Assembly (NCBI GenBank): GCA_964460115.1
Contig: CAYWPR010000025.1
Location: 1 to 64,000, forward strand
Length of the DNA stretch: 64,000 nt
Direction: 5' to 3'
Source: JAEUJZ01 sp964460115
Lineage (GTDB): Bacteria > Myxococcota_A > Polyangia > Palsa-1104 > JAEUJZ01
Part shown: positions 17,880-28,700 of the stretch, in pieces
Layout: every line of letters starts with the position of its first letter
How positions within the stretch are numbered: position 1 is the first letter of the stretch
Position numbers and translations under genes: made by a program
Notes under the pieces: model-generated
Seen by the model: only the letters and a program-made list of their open reading frames with translations
Told to the model about the DNA's origin: nothing
The model's database searches: none

Positions 17880-19421
17880 ATGATAAGTGCCTGCCGCCTT
17901 CAAAGCCGCGGTCCGGTGCAGGAAGCGGCGCTTTACATTGCGCGAACTGCCGATCGCGAGGTCGAAGCAGTGCTGCGCAGTGGCGGAGTGTGCATGGTGC
18001 TGGGGCCGCCGGGCAGCGGCAAATCCAGTTTGCGGCTGCGCGTTGGCAAAACTCTTTCTGACGCCGGAGTGACCGGAGCGCATCTGCCGCTTGGCAAACT
18101 GCCGTCGGCGACCCCAGCGGCGTTTTGTCTGGGTTTTATGCAGGGGCTAGGGCGCACGCTGGGCTTGCCGCCGCTAGGCCCGTTTTTTCAGCGCTACGCC
18201 GAGCAGTATGGCAACACCTCTCCGGCGGAACGCCTCGAGACTTTTTTGCGCGACATCGTTTTGCACGAGCGCAAAGAGCCGGTGGCCCTTTTCTTTGATG
18301 ACTTAGACGGACTGGAAAGCGAATGCGCCGATACGCTTTTGGCGGCGCTGCGCAGTTTTTATGCGCAGCCGCCCAGCGGCGGTGATGGCGAGGCAGACGC
18401 TTCGCCGCGGCTTGGCGTTTGCCTAACCAGCGCCGTAGATTCCGACGAATTGTCGCTTGTGTTGCCCACGGCGGCCAAGCGCATCTATTTGGCGCCTTTT
18501 TCTCGCGCCGAGCTTGCGGAGTTTACGCCGGCCCTTTTGCCGCTGTGCCAAGATCGGCCCGAGTCCGAGCGCGACGCTGCAGTGTCTAGCCTGCTTGATG
18601 CCGTGCATGAATGGACCGGCGGACATCCCTATCTGACGCAGCACTTGTGTCAGCAGCTTGTGGCGCGAACCGGGCAGTCGCCGCGGCCGGAACTTGAAGC
18701 ATTTATCGAACGACTGTTTCCCGCGGGCGAAGTCGGCGATGACGAGATCTTGCTAGCGACCGAGCGCCGGCTTTTGCAAAATCGCCGCGCCACTGCCCTT
18801 TTGGCGCTGTGGCGACGAATTTGGCGCGGTGAGGCGGTTCACGCCGACTTTGGCGATGTCGCGCAGCGCACGCTGTGGCTGTGCGGACTTATCACGAGTC
18901 CTAGTGGCACAGACGAATCGCGGCTGCGACCGCTCGGGCGGCTGCACAGCCGAATTTTCGACGATGAATGGGCGCGCCGGCAGGAAGCCCGCCAACTGCT
19001 GGACATTGCCGTTCAGGAAGGGGAAGCGGCGAAACTGCGCGGCGCAGCGCTAAAAACCGCGCAAACCTGGGCCCTGCGCCATCCCGAGGCGATGACCACC
19101 GTACAAGTGCGGGCGCTTTTGCTGTGTTTGGAAGCCGCTCGGCAAGAGGCCGAAGCGCGGCATCAAAGCAGCGCCGCGGCGCTGCAGCGCGAAACCCGCG
19201 AGCGTTCCGAGCTGCGCAATCAGTGGGTGCGCGAACGCGACGAACTGACGCAGACATCCGAGCAAGCTCAAAAGCGCCTGCGCGTCGTAGGCGTATTATT
19301 TCTGCTGCTGCTTCTGCTCAGTGTTTATTTGGGCTATCGAGTGTTTAGCAAACGCAGCAATTCATCGCCGCTTTGCCAAATGTCGCCAGCGCCCAGCGTG
19401 ATCACCAAGTCGTTTGGTTGA
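17880..19421 (+). CDS. tail-anchored AAA-like P-loop NTPase
   Basis: 513 residues. Walker A GPPGSGKS at 42-49 and Walker B LFFDDLD at 137-143 are intact; the domain resembles the AAA-like modules of the STAND/AAA_16 type used in bacterial signalling. Residues 410-465 form a charged helical segment (probable coiled coil), followed by one membrane helix at about 469-486 and a short 27-residue tail. This predicts a cytoplasmic NTPase anchored by its C-terminus. The partner is unknown. The last 88 bp overlap the 3' end of murC on the other strand, unusually long for a convergent pair. The overlapped tail is low-complexity, which suggests a stop-codon shift extended it. Confidence 0.8.
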   Translation: MISACRLQSRGPVQEAALYIARTADREVEAVLRSGGVCMVLGPPGSGKSSLRLRVGKTLSDAGVTGAHLPLGKLPSATPAAFCLGFMQGLGRTLGLPPLGPFFQRYAEQYGNTSPAERLETFLRDIVLHERKEPVALFFDDLDGLESECADTLLAALRSFYAQPPSGGDGEADASPRLGVCLTSAVDSDELSLVLPTAAKRIYLAPFSRAELAEFTPALLPLCQDRPESERDAAVSSLLDAVHEWTGGHPYLTQHLCQQLVARTGQSPRPELEAFIERLFPAGEVGDDEILLATERRLLQNRRATALLALWRRIWRGEAVHADFGDVAQRTLWLCGLITSPSGTDESRLRPLGRLHSRIFDDEWARRQEARQLLDIAVQEGEAAKLRGAALKTAQTWALRHPEAMTTVQVRALLLCLEAARQEAEARHQSSAAALQRETRERSELRNQWVRERDELTQTSEQAQKRLRVVGVLFLLLLLLSVYLGYRVFSKRSNSSPLCQMSPAPSVITKSFG

Positions 19422-20740
19422 AGCTGCGCATAAATCGCCGCGGCCACTGCGCTGCGCGCCGGTATGTATTCGGCAGCGGGATGTCCCTCGGCCGAAATCT
19501 TTGCGACGAGCCGCTGCGAATTGACCTCGGAAATGGCATCTTCGCCGGCAGCGTAAATATCGGTGACGATGACGCGCGCGGCATCGGCAAAAGCCGCGGC
19601 AAAATCATCCATCAAATCGCGGGTGCGGCTGTAGCGATGCGGCTGAAAAGCGACGACGATGCGGTGGGTCGAAAAACCGGCGCGCGCCGCCGCCAGCGTG
19701 GCCCGAATTTCGGCGGGGTGGTGGCCATAGTCATCGACAACAACGACCTCGCCCGCGCCAAATGCCGCGCGGCCACGCACGCTAAAACGTCGGCCAATGC
19801 CCAAAAACCCGACCAGCGCCTGCTGATAGGTGGCAAAAGAAATGCCCAAAAAGTCGCTGATCGCCAGCACGGCCAGCGCGTTTACGGCGTTGTGCACCCC
19901 CGGCATCTGCAGTTCGACACGGCCCAGCGCTTCGCCGCGCCGTATGGCGGTAAACGACGTGCGCAAACCGACGCAGCGTATGTCTTGGGCACGATAGTCG
20001 GCATCCTCGGACAGACCATAAGTCACCCAGCGTTTTTTCAGGGCTGGCAGCAGCCCGCGCACCACCGGATGATCGACGCACAGCACGGTGCGGCCATAAA
20101 ACGGCACTTTGTTGACAAAGTCGAGGAAGGCTGCCGTCAGCCGATCGAAGTTGCCGTAGTGGTCGAGGTGCTCAACGTCAATATTGGTAACCACCGCGAC
20201 CATGGGGGATAAGTGCAGAAATGACCCGTCTGATTCATCGGCTTCGGCAACCAGGTATTCCGACTGCCCAAGCCGCGCCCCCGAGCCAAGCTCGCTGAGT
20301 TTTCCGCCGACGACCACCGTCGGATCGAGGTTGGCAACCTTAAGAACGGTGGCAATCAGCGAAGTGGTTGTGGTTTTGCCATGCGAGCCGGCGATGGCGA
20401 TGCCGTACTTCAGCCGCATGAGCTCGGCGAGCATCTCGGCCCGAGGAATGACCGGAATGTGCTGCCGCCGCGCTGCGACGACTTCGGGATTGTCGGCGCG
20501 TACGGCGCTGGAGATGACAACGACCTCAGCCAGCTCGCCAAGCAGATGCAAATTGCTTTCGGCGTGGCCGCAGGAAATGACGCCGCCCAGGCTTTGCAGA
20601 CGCCGCGTCGTCTCGGATTCGCGCAAATCGCTGCCCGAGACGCGATAGCCCAGGTTTAAAAGCACCTCGGCGATGCCGCACATGCCGATGCCGCCAATGC
20701 CGACAAAGTGTATACGTGTCTCAAAGTGCGGTCGCAGCAT
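19334..20740 (-). CDS. murC: UDP-N-acetylmuramate--L-alanine ligase
   Basis: 468-residue Mur ligase adding L-Ala to UDP-MurNAc, the first amino-acid step of peptidoglycan synthesis. The N-terminal HFVGIGGIGMCGIAE nucleotide-fold motif and the ATP loop AGSHGKTTTTS are typical of MurC. ATG 20740 shares one base with the murG stop (TGATG), so translation is probably coupled; the TTG at 20743 is an alternative. It is the last gene of this dcw cluster: no murB, ddl or fts genes follow, and the next gene is convergent. Its 3' end lies under the NTPase gene on the opposite strand. Confidence 0.97.
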   Translation of the reverse strand: MLRPHFETRIHFVGIGGIGMCGIAEVLLNLGYRVSGSDLRESETTRRLQSLGGVISCGHAESNLHLLGELAEVVVISSAVRADNPEVVAARRQHIPVIPRAEMLAELMRLKYGIAIAGSHGKTTTTSLIATVLKVANLDPTVVVGGKLSELGSGARLGQSEYLVAEADESDGSFLHLSPMVAVVTNIDVEHLDHYGNFDRLTAAFLDFVNKVPFYGRTVLCVDHPVVRGLLPALKKRWVTYGLSEDADYRAQDIRCVGLRTSFTAIRRGEALGRVELQMPGVHNAVNALAVLAISDFLGISFATYQQALVGFLGIGRRFSVRGRAAFGAGEVVVVDDYGHHPAEIRATLAAARAGFSTHRIVVAFQPHRYSRTRDLMDDFAAAFADAARVIVTDIYAAGEDAISEVNSQRLVAKISAEGHPAAEYIPARSAVAAAIYAQLQPNDLVITLGAGDIWQSGDELLRLLNTR

Positions 20741-21897
20741 CAAGTCCCTCCGGTCGCGACGGCGAGCGCCAAGATCTCATCGGCGATGGTGCGCGCCGCA
20801 TCCGGACGGCCGAGCCGCTGGCAAGCCTTTGCCATGGTAAAAAGCCGCTTTTGCTCTGCCGCCTCGCCGCTGCACAGTTCGCGCAAACGCGCGCATAGCG
20901 CATCGGGCTTAGTGGTGGCTTGCGCAAACAACTCGGCGGCGCCCGCGTTCACCAAAAAACGCGCGTTTTCCGTCTGATGATCATCCGCAGCCTGCGGAAA
21001 CGGAATCAAGAGCGCCGGACGCCCGAGCGCCGTCAGCTCGGCCAGGGTCGTTGCTCCGGCGCGCCCCACAACTAGATCGCAGTCGGCATAGGCGCGGCCC
21101 ATGTCGCTGATGAAATCGTCTACTTGGGCGATTTGTTCGCCAAGTCCCAGGTCGCGATAGCGCTTTTCGATGATTTGACGATCGGCAGCGCCGGTCTGAT
21201 GGCGCAGCCGCAGATGCGTCGCCAGTTCATCTTTGCCGTTGCCGCTGCTTTGCACCCACAGGGCAATGGCTGCGCTAAACAGTTCATTGACGGCGTGCGC
21301 CCCTTGCGAGCCGCCCAGCACCAGCACCCGCACCGGTTGATTCGCCGGCCGGGTCGAGTCGTCTTGTAGACTTTTTTTTGCCGCCAGAAGTTCGGCGCGA
21401 ATCGGATTGCCGAGCGGCAAAATTTTTTGAGACGGAAAAAAGCGCGCGGCATGCGGAAACGCAATGATCACGCGTCGAGCCAGGCGCCCCAAAATGCGGT
21501 TGGTGATGCCCGGAATCGAATTCTGTTCCAAAATCGCCGTCGGCAGTCCGCAAAGCGCGGCCCAAAGCACCAGTGGTCCGGATGCATAGCCGCCCACGCC
21601 CACGACGGCCTGCGGACGCAAACGCTGTAGCATTCGCTGCGCTTGCCACAGCGAACGCGGCAGCCGCAGAAGCGACTTCAGCGTCGCTGAAAACCCCTTG
21701 CCCTTCAGCCCGGCCACATCGCAAAGCTCTAGCGGATAACCGGCCGCCGGTACCACTTTGGCTTCAAGTCCGCGCGCCGTCCCGACAAAAGTCACGCGAA
21801 CGCCGCGGCGGCGCAGCTCGTCGGCCAGCGCCAAGCCAGGAAAAAGGTGTCCGCCGGTCCCGCCGCCGGCGATGACTATCGACAAATCGCCGCTCAT
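20740..21897 (-). CDS. murG: lipid II synthase (undecaprenyldiphospho-muramoylpentapeptide GlcNAc transferase)
   Basis: 385-residue glycosyltransferase that adds GlcNAc to lipid I on the cytoplasmic membrane face. The N-terminal GGGTGGHLFPGLA loop, the PxxxxxQN-like LEQNSIPG block and the C-terminal GRAGATTLAEL and FPQAADDHQ nucleotide-sugar motifs are all present. The ATG at 21897 overlaps the ftsW stop in an ATGA arrangement. The open frame upstream of that start lies in the ftsW gene in another reading frame and is not part of MurG. Length is slightly above the usual 355-365, through a Gly/Ser-rich insert near 265. Confidence 0.97.
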   Translation of the reverse strand: MSGDLSIVIAGGGTGGHLFPGLALADELRRRGVRVTFVGTARGLEAKVVPAAGYPLELCDVAGLKGKGFSATLKSLLRLPRSLWQAQRMLQRLRPQAVVGVGGYASGPLVLWAALCGLPTAILEQNSIPGITNRILGRLARRVIIAFPHAARFFPSQKILPLGNPIRAELLAAKKSLQDDSTRPANQPVRVLVLGGSQGAHAVNELFSAAIALWVQSSGNGKDELATHLRLRHQTGAADRQIIEKRYRDLGLGEQIAQVDDFISDMGRAYADCDLVVGRAGATTLAELTALGRPALLIPFPQAADDHQTENARFLVNAGAAELFAQATTKPDALCARLRELCSGEAAEQKRLFTMAKACQRLGRPDAARTIADEILALAVATGGT

Positions 21898-23138
21898 CCG
21901 GAAACCACCACTTTGCGGCCGATCGCCTGACGGCGACGGTTTTTGCGCCGCGCCCACAGCCGGTTCCAGATGCCTAAACGGCTGCGCCGAGTTTTGATGG
22001 GCCCGGGGGCTGGCTCGCCGCGCGAGACGTTCAAAATGATTCCCGCCGCCGCCAAATCGATGACCAGTGTCGAGCCGCCAAATGAAACAAAAGGCAGCGG
22101 CAAGCCTTTGGTCGGCAACACCCCCAGCACTACGCCAGCGTTGACCACCGCCTGCAGCGCCAGCATGGTGGTAATGCCGCAGGCCAAATAATAGCCAAAG
22201 GCATCTTTGGCGCGCCAGGCGGCGCGAAATCCCGCCACAAGAAACAGCGCGAAAAGCCCAATCACCAGCAAAATGCCCAGAAGTCCCAGCTCTTCGCCGA
22301 TGATTGCCAAAATATAGTCGGTGTACGCCTCGGGCAAAAACAGCTTCTGCTTGCTGTCGCCAAGGCCGACGCCGAAAACTCCGCCCGAGCCGACGGCAAT
22401 CAGCGAAGCGGCAATCTGGTAGCCGTAATTGCCGCGAAATTGCCAAGGATCCAGATAGGCCAAAATGCGCCGCAGCCGCCAGGGCGTATCGACGATTTTG
22501 TGATACAGCACGGGCAATGCGGCCAAAAGCGCCAGCAATAAGTAGTAATGGCTGGTGCCGGCGACAAACAGCAGAATTAGCGTCACGCCGCCCATGATCA
22601 CCGCGGTGCCAAGGTCGGGCTGTTTGAGCAAAAGCCCCATAAACACCCCGCAAACCAAAAGGTGCGGCAAAAATCCGACGATAAAATGTTTGACCTTGTC
22701 GGCTTTTTTGGCCAGGGAGTGAGCCAGGTAGACGACGAGCGCCAGCTTGGCCAGCTCGGCCGGCTGAAACGACAGCCCAAACGCGCTAAACCAGCGCTGC
22801 GCGCCGTTGCGCCGAGCGCCGACAAACAGCACCGCGACCAGCAAGAAAAACGCCGCGCCCAAAAGCGGATAGGCCATTTTGCGATAGACGCGGTAATCAA
22901 GGCGCATGGTCACGGCCATGGCCACTAGGCCGAGCGTCACCCAGATGAAGTTCTTGATAAGAAAGTGGCGGCTGTCGGCAAACTTCATCTGCGCAAAAAG
23001 CGCCGACGATGAATAGACCATGACCACGCCAAGCGCGGTCAGCATCAGCACAACGGCAAATAAAAGCGGCGACGCTCGATGCTCAAAGTCGTGAGGCGCG
23101 GCGGCTTTTTTGAGGCTTAGCTCGGGTTTTGCGCTCAT
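21894..23138 (-). CDS. ftsW: peptidoglycan glycosyltransferase FtsW (SEDS family)
   Basis: 414 residues with about ten membrane segments; SEDS-family polymerase that, with FtsI, makes septal peptidoglycan. Recognisable blocks are VMVYSSSALFA near the first helix, the KQPDLGTA region, and GLPLPFVSFGGSTL near the end. The C-terminal tail of about 45 residues is Arg-rich and cytoplasmic. It overlaps murD (start 23138 against stop 23135) and murG by four bases each, so the trio is translationally coupled. The assignment to FtsW rather than RodA rests on its dcw position between murD and murG. Confidence 0.96.
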   Translation of the reverse strand: MSAKPELSLKKAAAPHDFEHRASPLLFAVVLMLTALGVVMVYSSSALFAQMKFADSRHFLIKNFIWVTLGLVAMAVTMRLDYRVYRKMAYPLLGAAFFLLVAVLFVGARRNGAQRWFSAFGLSFQPAELAKLALVVYLAHSLAKKADKVKHFIVGFLPHLLVCGVFMGLLLKQPDLGTAVIMGGVTLILLFVAGTSHYYLLLALLAALPVLYHKIVDTPWRLRRILAYLDPWQFRGNYGYQIAASLIAVGSGGVFGVGLGDSKQKLFLPEAYTDYILAIIGEELGLLGILLVIGLFALFLVAGFRAAWRAKDAFGYYLACGITTMLALQAVVNAGVVLGVLPTKGLPLPFVSFGGSTLVIDLAAAGIILNVSRGEPAPGPIKTRRSRLGIWNRLWARRKNRRRQAIGRKVVVSG

Positions 23139-24583
23139 GCCGAGGCCTCGGGCAGCTTGGCCACCGCCGCCGCAAAGACCGCGGCGCGGTGCGCATAGTC
23201 GCTAAACATGTCAAACGACGAGCAGGCCGGCGACAAAACCACTGCATCGCCGGGTTGACACAGCGCCGTGGCGAAACTGACGGCGGCCTCTAAGCTTGGC
23301 GCATGTTGCACCGGAAACGCACAGCCAGATAGCGAGTCGGCAATAAGCTGCGCCGCTTCCCCGATAAGGACGATGCCGCGGGTTTGTCCGTGTTCCAAAA
23401 CGGCGCGCAGCGGCGCATAGCTGCCGCCTTTGTGCCGACCTCCGGCAATCAGCACAAGCGGTCGCGGAAAGCCATCTAGACCGGCCACGACGGCATCGAC
23501 GTTTGTGCCCTTGCTGTCGTCGTAATAGTGAACACCGGCCACCGTCGCAATAAGCTGCATGCGATGGGGCATCGCCGAAAAGCGCCGCGCGGCAGCAAGA
23601 ACGTCTTTGTGGCTGGCCAAGCCCGACGATCGCATTAGCAAAAACGCCGCCAGCGCATTGGCCAAGTTGTGCCTGCCGACGAGCTGCAAGTCAGAAATTG
23701 GGTAGAATTCTTCGCCTTGCGGCAACTGCAGCTTGAGATGCTCGCCCTGCACGCAACCAGCGCCGCTGCTTTTGCGCACCGAAAATGCGTAGGAATGGGC
23801 ATTTGTTTGGGTGGCATGGCGCTGCAAAATCGCGTCGATTTCCGCGTCATCGGCGTTCCACACCAGCACATCATCTTCGGTCTGGTTGCGAAAAATGCGC
23901 GCCTTGGCGTCGCCATAGGCGATAAGCGATTCATAGCGATCCAGGTGATCGGGCGTCAGGTTCAAAAGAGCGGCGGCGCGACAGTGCAGCGTGCTGGCCG
24001 TTTCAAGCTGATACGAAGATAGTTCGCAGACGACGATGCCGTCTGCGCGCGCCGCTGCGGTGTCTACTACGCTGATAAGCGGCGTTCCCAGATTGCCGCC
24101 GCAAAAGCTTGGGCGGCCGGTCTCGGCAGCGATGGCGCCGCACAAGCTTGTAACCGTGGATTTGCCGTTTGTGCCGGTGATGCCGACGATTGGCGCATCG
24201 ATAAAGCGGCTGGCCAGTTCAATCTCGCCGGTTATCGGCACGCCGGCGGCGCGCGCCTGCACAAGCGGCTGCCGCGATGGCGGAACGCCCGGCGAAAGTA
24301 CAATCAGATCTACCGCGCACAGCACATCGGCGCGCAGTCCGCCGAGGTAAAGCTGCGGCGTTTGTGCGCCAAGCGTGGCCAATCCCGCGGCCAGCGCCGC
24401 TTCATCGCGATCGTCGCAGCCAATGGCGATGGCGCCGCGCGCGCTTAAAAACTGCAGCACCGAAAGACCGCTCTTGCCAAGACCGACCACGGCCACGCGT
24501 TTGCCGGCAAGTTCGATGGGCCAGGCCATGCTTTTATCGAGCACCGATGCGGCGTTTTTTTCCGACAAAACTGCGCGGCTCAT
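23135..24583 (-). CDS. murD: UDP-N-acetylmuramoyl-L-alanine--D-glutamate ligase
   Basis: 482-residue Mur ligase that adds D-Glu to UDP-MurNAc-L-Ala. The N-terminal domain starts VAVVGLGKSGLSVL, the ATP loop is GITGTNGKSTVTSL, and the C-terminal block HYYDDSKGTNVDAVVAGL is the MurD signature. About 20 extra residues precede the core; a second in-frame ATG begins MAWPIELAGKR and could be the true start. It is three bases downstream of mraY and overlaps ftsW by four. Confidence 0.96.
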   Translation of the reverse strand: MSRAVLSEKNAASVLDKSMAWPIELAGKRVAVVGLGKSGLSVLQFLSARGAIAIGCDDRDEAALAAGLATLGAQTPQLYLGGLRADVLCAVDLIVLSPGVPPSRQPLVQARAAGVPITGEIELASRFIDAPIVGITGTNGKSTVTSLCGAIAAETGRPSFCGGNLGTPLISVVDTAAARADGIVVCELSSYQLETASTLHCRAAALLNLTPDHLDRYESLIAYGDAKARIFRNQTEDDVLVWNADDAEIDAILQRHATQTNAHSYAFSVRKSSGAGCVQGEHLKLQLPQGEEFYPISDLQLVGRHNLANALAAFLLMRSSGLASHKDVLAAARRFSAMPHRMQLIATVAGVHYYDDSKGTNVDAVVAGLDGFPRPLVLIAGGRHKGGSYAPLRAVLEHGQTRGIVLIGEAAQLIADSLSGCAFPVQHAPSLEAAVSFATALCQPGDAVVLSPACSSFDMFSDYAHRAAVFAAAVAKLPEASA

Positions 24584-24586
24584 GGT

Positions 24587-25726
24587 TTAGCGCACCTTGA
24601 GCGTTGCCAGGGCAACAAGGGCCAGCATGATCGAGATGATCCAGAAGCGCACAATGACTTTGGGCTCGGCCCAGCCTTTGAGCTCGTAATGATGATGCAG
24701 CGGCGCCATTTTCAAAAGCCGTTTGCCGGTCAGCTTGAAGGACGCCACTTGCGCAATCACCGACAGCGTTTCTATGACAAACACCCCGCCGATAATCGCC
24801 AGCGTAAATTCGTTTTTGGTCAGCACGGCCAGCGTGCCGAGCGCCCCGCCGAGCGATAAAGATCCGACATCGCCCATAAACACTTGCGCGGGATAGGTGT
24901 TGTACCAAAGGAAGCCGACCCCGGCGCCGGCCAGCGCTCCGCAAAAAATAGCCAGCTCCCCCGCGCCAAAAATGTACGGAATCTTGAGGTATTCCGCGAT
25001 GTTGAAGCCCTTGATGACCGTGCCGGCGCCGTAGGACAGTATCAAAAAAGTACCGGCCGCGATGATCACCGGGCCAATGGCCAATCCGTCCAGGCCATCG
25101 GTCAAATTGACGGCATGGCTGCTGCCGACGATCACCAGCACCGCAAACAGAAAGTACACCGGCGCCAGCATGGCGATGGGGTATTTGTAAAAATCGACCA
25201 GCGGCAGTCCGACGCGAAAACGCAGATCGGGATCCAAAATGCCAGGCAAATGCAGCGCCGGAAGCTCGGGAATGCCAAAGACATAGATGACGGCGACCAC
25301 GGCAATCAGCGTCTGCAAAAGCAGCTTGATCTTGCCCGGCAGTCCCTTTTTCGACACCCGCAGCTTGCGATAATCGTCCACAAAGCCGATGACGCCAAAG
25401 CTCGTCGTAATGCCCAGCGCCACCCAGACAAAGCGGTTGCTCAAATCGCACCACAAAAGCGTGGGCAAAACCAGCGACAGCAAAATGAAGGTACCGCCCA
25501 TGGTCGGCGTACCGGCTTTTTTCTTATGCCCTTCCGGTCCATCGCTGCGTATGGTTTCGCCAATTTGCAGGGCCTGCAGCCGGGCGATGAACCAAGGTCC
25601 AAGCAGAAGACTCAAGGCCAGCGCCGTGAGAATGGCCAAAATGGTACGCGTGGAAACGTAGCGCACCACGTTTAGAAAACGCAGCGCGTAGATGGTATGC
25701 AGCGGATAAAGTAGATGGTAGAGCAT
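24587..25726 (-). CDS. mraY: phospho-N-acetylmuramoyl-pentapeptide transferase
   Basis: 379-residue integral membrane enzyme with about ten helices that forms lipid I from UDP-MurNAc-pentapeptide and undecaprenyl phosphate. Conserved cytoplasmic loops are seen: KKAGTPTMGG, GFVDDYRK with the Asp pair, NLTDGLDGLA, FMGDVGSLSLGG and the histidine loop PLHHHYELKG. The ATG at 25726 is chosen from the typical MLYHLLYPL start; the frame runs upstream into the murEF stop region. It begins 7 bp after murEF. Confidence 0.97.
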   Translation of the reverse strand: MLYHLLYPLHTIYALRFLNVVRYVSTRTILAILTALALSLLLGPWFIARLQALQIGETIRSDGPEGHKKKAGTPTMGGTFILLSLVLPTLLWCDLSNRFVWVALGITTSFGVIGFVDDYRKLRVSKKGLPGKIKLLLQTLIAVVAVIYVFGIPELPALHLPGILDPDLRFRVGLPLVDFYKYPIAMLAPVYFLFAVLVIVGSSHAVNLTDGLDGLAIGPVIIAAGTFLILSYGAGTVIKGFNIAEYLKIPYIFGAGELAIFCGALAGAGVGFLWYNTYPAQVFMGDVGSLSLGGALGTLAVLTKNEFTLAIIGGVFVIETLSVIAQVASFKLTGKRLLKMAPLHHHYELKGWAEPKVIVRFWIISIMLALVALATLKVR

Positions 25727-25733
25727 GCTTTCT

Positions 25734-28700
25734 CTAGCGTGCCTCGGTGGGCGACGCTGCCTCAAACTTGACGCGTAGGTGGTCTAGGACGGTTTCCAGG
25801 GCCATCCCGCGCGAGCCTTTGATCAAAACCCAATCTCCCGCAGCCGTGGCCTTGGCCACCGCTTGGGCCGCGGCTTCCGCCGAATCGACGTGAAGCGTTG
25901 CAACGCCGCGCTCGGCCGCTGCAGCGGCGATATGCGCCGCGCGCGCTCCGACGGCAATAAGTAGCGACAAGGCACAATCGGCGCTGGCCACGCCGACTTG
26001 GGCATGTAGCGCATTTTCATCGGGTCCAAGCTCGAGCATATCGCCCAGCACGGCCACTGCGCCCGCCGTTCCGCGCAGCGTGCCAAGCGTGCGCAGCGCC
26101 GCCATCATCGAGGCCGGATTGGCGTTATAACAATCGTCCAAGATGCGACGCCCGCCGAGCAAAAGCAGTTGTCCGCGATGCTTGCCAGGGCTTACCAGGC
26201 CAAGTCCCTGCGCAATCGTGCAAAGCGGTACGTCTAAAGCCAGCGCTGCCGCCGCTGCCAACGCCGCATTGGCGGCTTGATGCGCCCCCAGCAGGGGAAC
26301 TTTGGCGCTGACCTCTCCATCGGCGACACCCGCGGCCTGGTTTGCCGCAGCTCCGCGCAGCGCCATCTCCAGTCCGTCTTCGTGCAGGGATAGCAGGCGA
26401 TAGCTTAGGTAGGCCCCGGCAGCGCTTGTCTCGGGTTCGGCCCGGCCGAAATCGGCTTTGGAGGTCCCTTCGCAAAAAACCGGCAGGGCCCGCAAGCGGC
26501 CGGATTTTTTGGCAGCGCCCGCCAAAACTGCCTGGGCTTTGATGCGGAAGTGCTCTAGACCATCCAGGTAGACCGCGGCAGCGCCGTCGGGCAGTCCGAC
26601 AAAAAGCTCGCCTTTGGCGGCGGCAACATTGTCCAGATTCTGCAAAGTCTGCAAATGGGCCGGACCGACATTGGTGATGATGCCGATGTCAGGACGCGAC
26701 AGCGAAGTCAGATAGGCGATTTCGCCGCGCGCGGACATGCCAAGCTCGATGACCGCAAAGCGCTGCCCCGGGCGCAAGCGCAACAGCGTTAGCGGCACAC
26801 CAAAATGGTTGTTCAGATTGCCCTCGGTTTTCAAAACCTCGGCGGGATCGGTGGCGTTTGCGGTCAAAATGGCGGCCAATAGATCCTTGGTCGAGGTCTT
26901 GCCGCTTGAGCCGGTAATGGCGACGACTCGCAGCTTGCCGGCGATCTCCGGCGCTTCACGATGGGCCCGGGCTAGCTGCCCAAGCGCCACGTGCGTATCT
27001 CCGACTTCGATGACCGCCACGGCGGTAGAATCGAGCAGCCGCGGCGCCCGGCCGCGATCGACTAGAAGGCCGGCCGCTCCGGCGGCGATAGCTTGGGCGC
27101 AAAACTTGTGACCGTCGTGATTTTGCCCACGCACCGCGACAAATAGCGCGCCCGGCACGACGGCTCGGCTGTCGATGGTCACCGCGGTAAATTTATGCGC
27201 CCCGCCGCGCACAAGCTTTCCGCCGGTGGACGTCAAGACCCGATCGAGCGGCAGTTCTATCGTCGCCGCAATGGCCGCCACCGGAGTCAGATTGGCACTG
27301 CTGATGGAGATCGGCGAAGAAGAACGCGGCGGCCCATCGACCCGCTGCAAAAGAGCCTTGTGAGCTTCTTCCTTGTCTTCGAAGGGCAGCCGCGAGCGGC
27401 CGACGATTTGATAATCTTCATGGCCCTTGCCGGCAATCAGCACCACGTCTTCGGGCCGCGCAGCGGCGATGGCGGCATAAATGGCCTGGCGGCGGTCGAG
27501 CTCCACAAAGTAGCCGGTGGCGGCGGTGGCCAGCGCGGCGCGCTCCAGTTTGGGCGACGCTGTGCGGCCGTTTTCGAGCTCGCTACTGACCCCTTCCAGG
27601 ATCATATCGACGATGCGCTGCGGATCTTCGGTGCGGGGATTGTCAGAAGTGACGATGACCAGATCGGCATCATGGCTGGCCACTTTGCCCATGGCCGCCC
27701 GCTTGCCATTGTCGCGATCACCGCCGCAGCCAAACACCACGAACAATCGTCCTTTTTTGGCACTTGGAGCGCTGCCTTGCAAAGCTCGCAGCGCCGCGAT
27801 GGATCGAGCCAGCGCATCGGGAGTATGCGCATAGTCGACAAATACCGCTGGCGCCGCCGGCCCGCGCAACCCAAATACGCGCTCAAGGCGTCCCGGCACG
27901 CCGGTGATGCGCGACAGCCCGCGGCCAATCACGTCTGGGGCTAGCCCCAGGGCGACGCCAATGCCAGCGGCCAGCACCAAGTTGCTAAGATTGAAACGGC
28001 CGCTCAGCCGCGAGGCCAAAGCCACCTCGCCTATAGGCGTCCGCAAGAGGGCGCTGATGCCGTCGATGGTCATCTGCTCGCTGTGCACAGTGATGTCGGC
28101 TTCGCCAGATAGCGACACTGTCAAACGCTGCGCCGCCGGCAACATCGCGGCCAAACGCCGGCCGTAAGAATCATCGAGGGGAACAACCGCCCGACCATGG
28201 CGCGCCGCCGGCAAAAGCGGCTCGTGAAACAGCCGCATCTTGGCCAAAAAGTACTGTTCCATGTCGCCATGGAAGTCGAGATGGTCTTGCGTCAGATTGG
28301 TAAGCGCAGCAACGCGAAAGCGTACCCCATGCAAACGATCCAAGGCCAAGGCGTGCGAGGATGCTTCAAGCGCCACGGCGCTGGCGCCGAGTTTGCGCAT
28401 CTCGGCCAGTGTCTTGTGAAATAGCAGTGCGGTCGGGGTGGTCAGCGGCGCCGGCCAGCTTTTGTCGCGAAAACGATACGCGATGGTGCCTAAAAGTCCG
28501 GTTGGTATCCCGGCTTCTTCGAGCATCGCCTCGACAAGATGCGTGGTGGTGGTCTTGCCATTGGTGCCAGTGACCGCAATCAGGGTCAGCGCATCCGCCG
28601 GCCGGCCATAGTAGTTGGCGGCCACTTCGGCCAAAGCCCGCGCCGTGCTGGCAACCCGTATTTGCAGAGGCGCTTCAGAGATGGGCAGCAATCTTTCGAC

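Noticed and set aside
19373..20212. 279-codon open frame antisense to murC
   Set aside because: The residues show no fold or motif and lie fully inside murC, which is certain.
24884..25675. 263-codon open frame antisense to mraY
   Set aside because: Gln/Arg/Asp-rich random-looking translation inside a certain gene.
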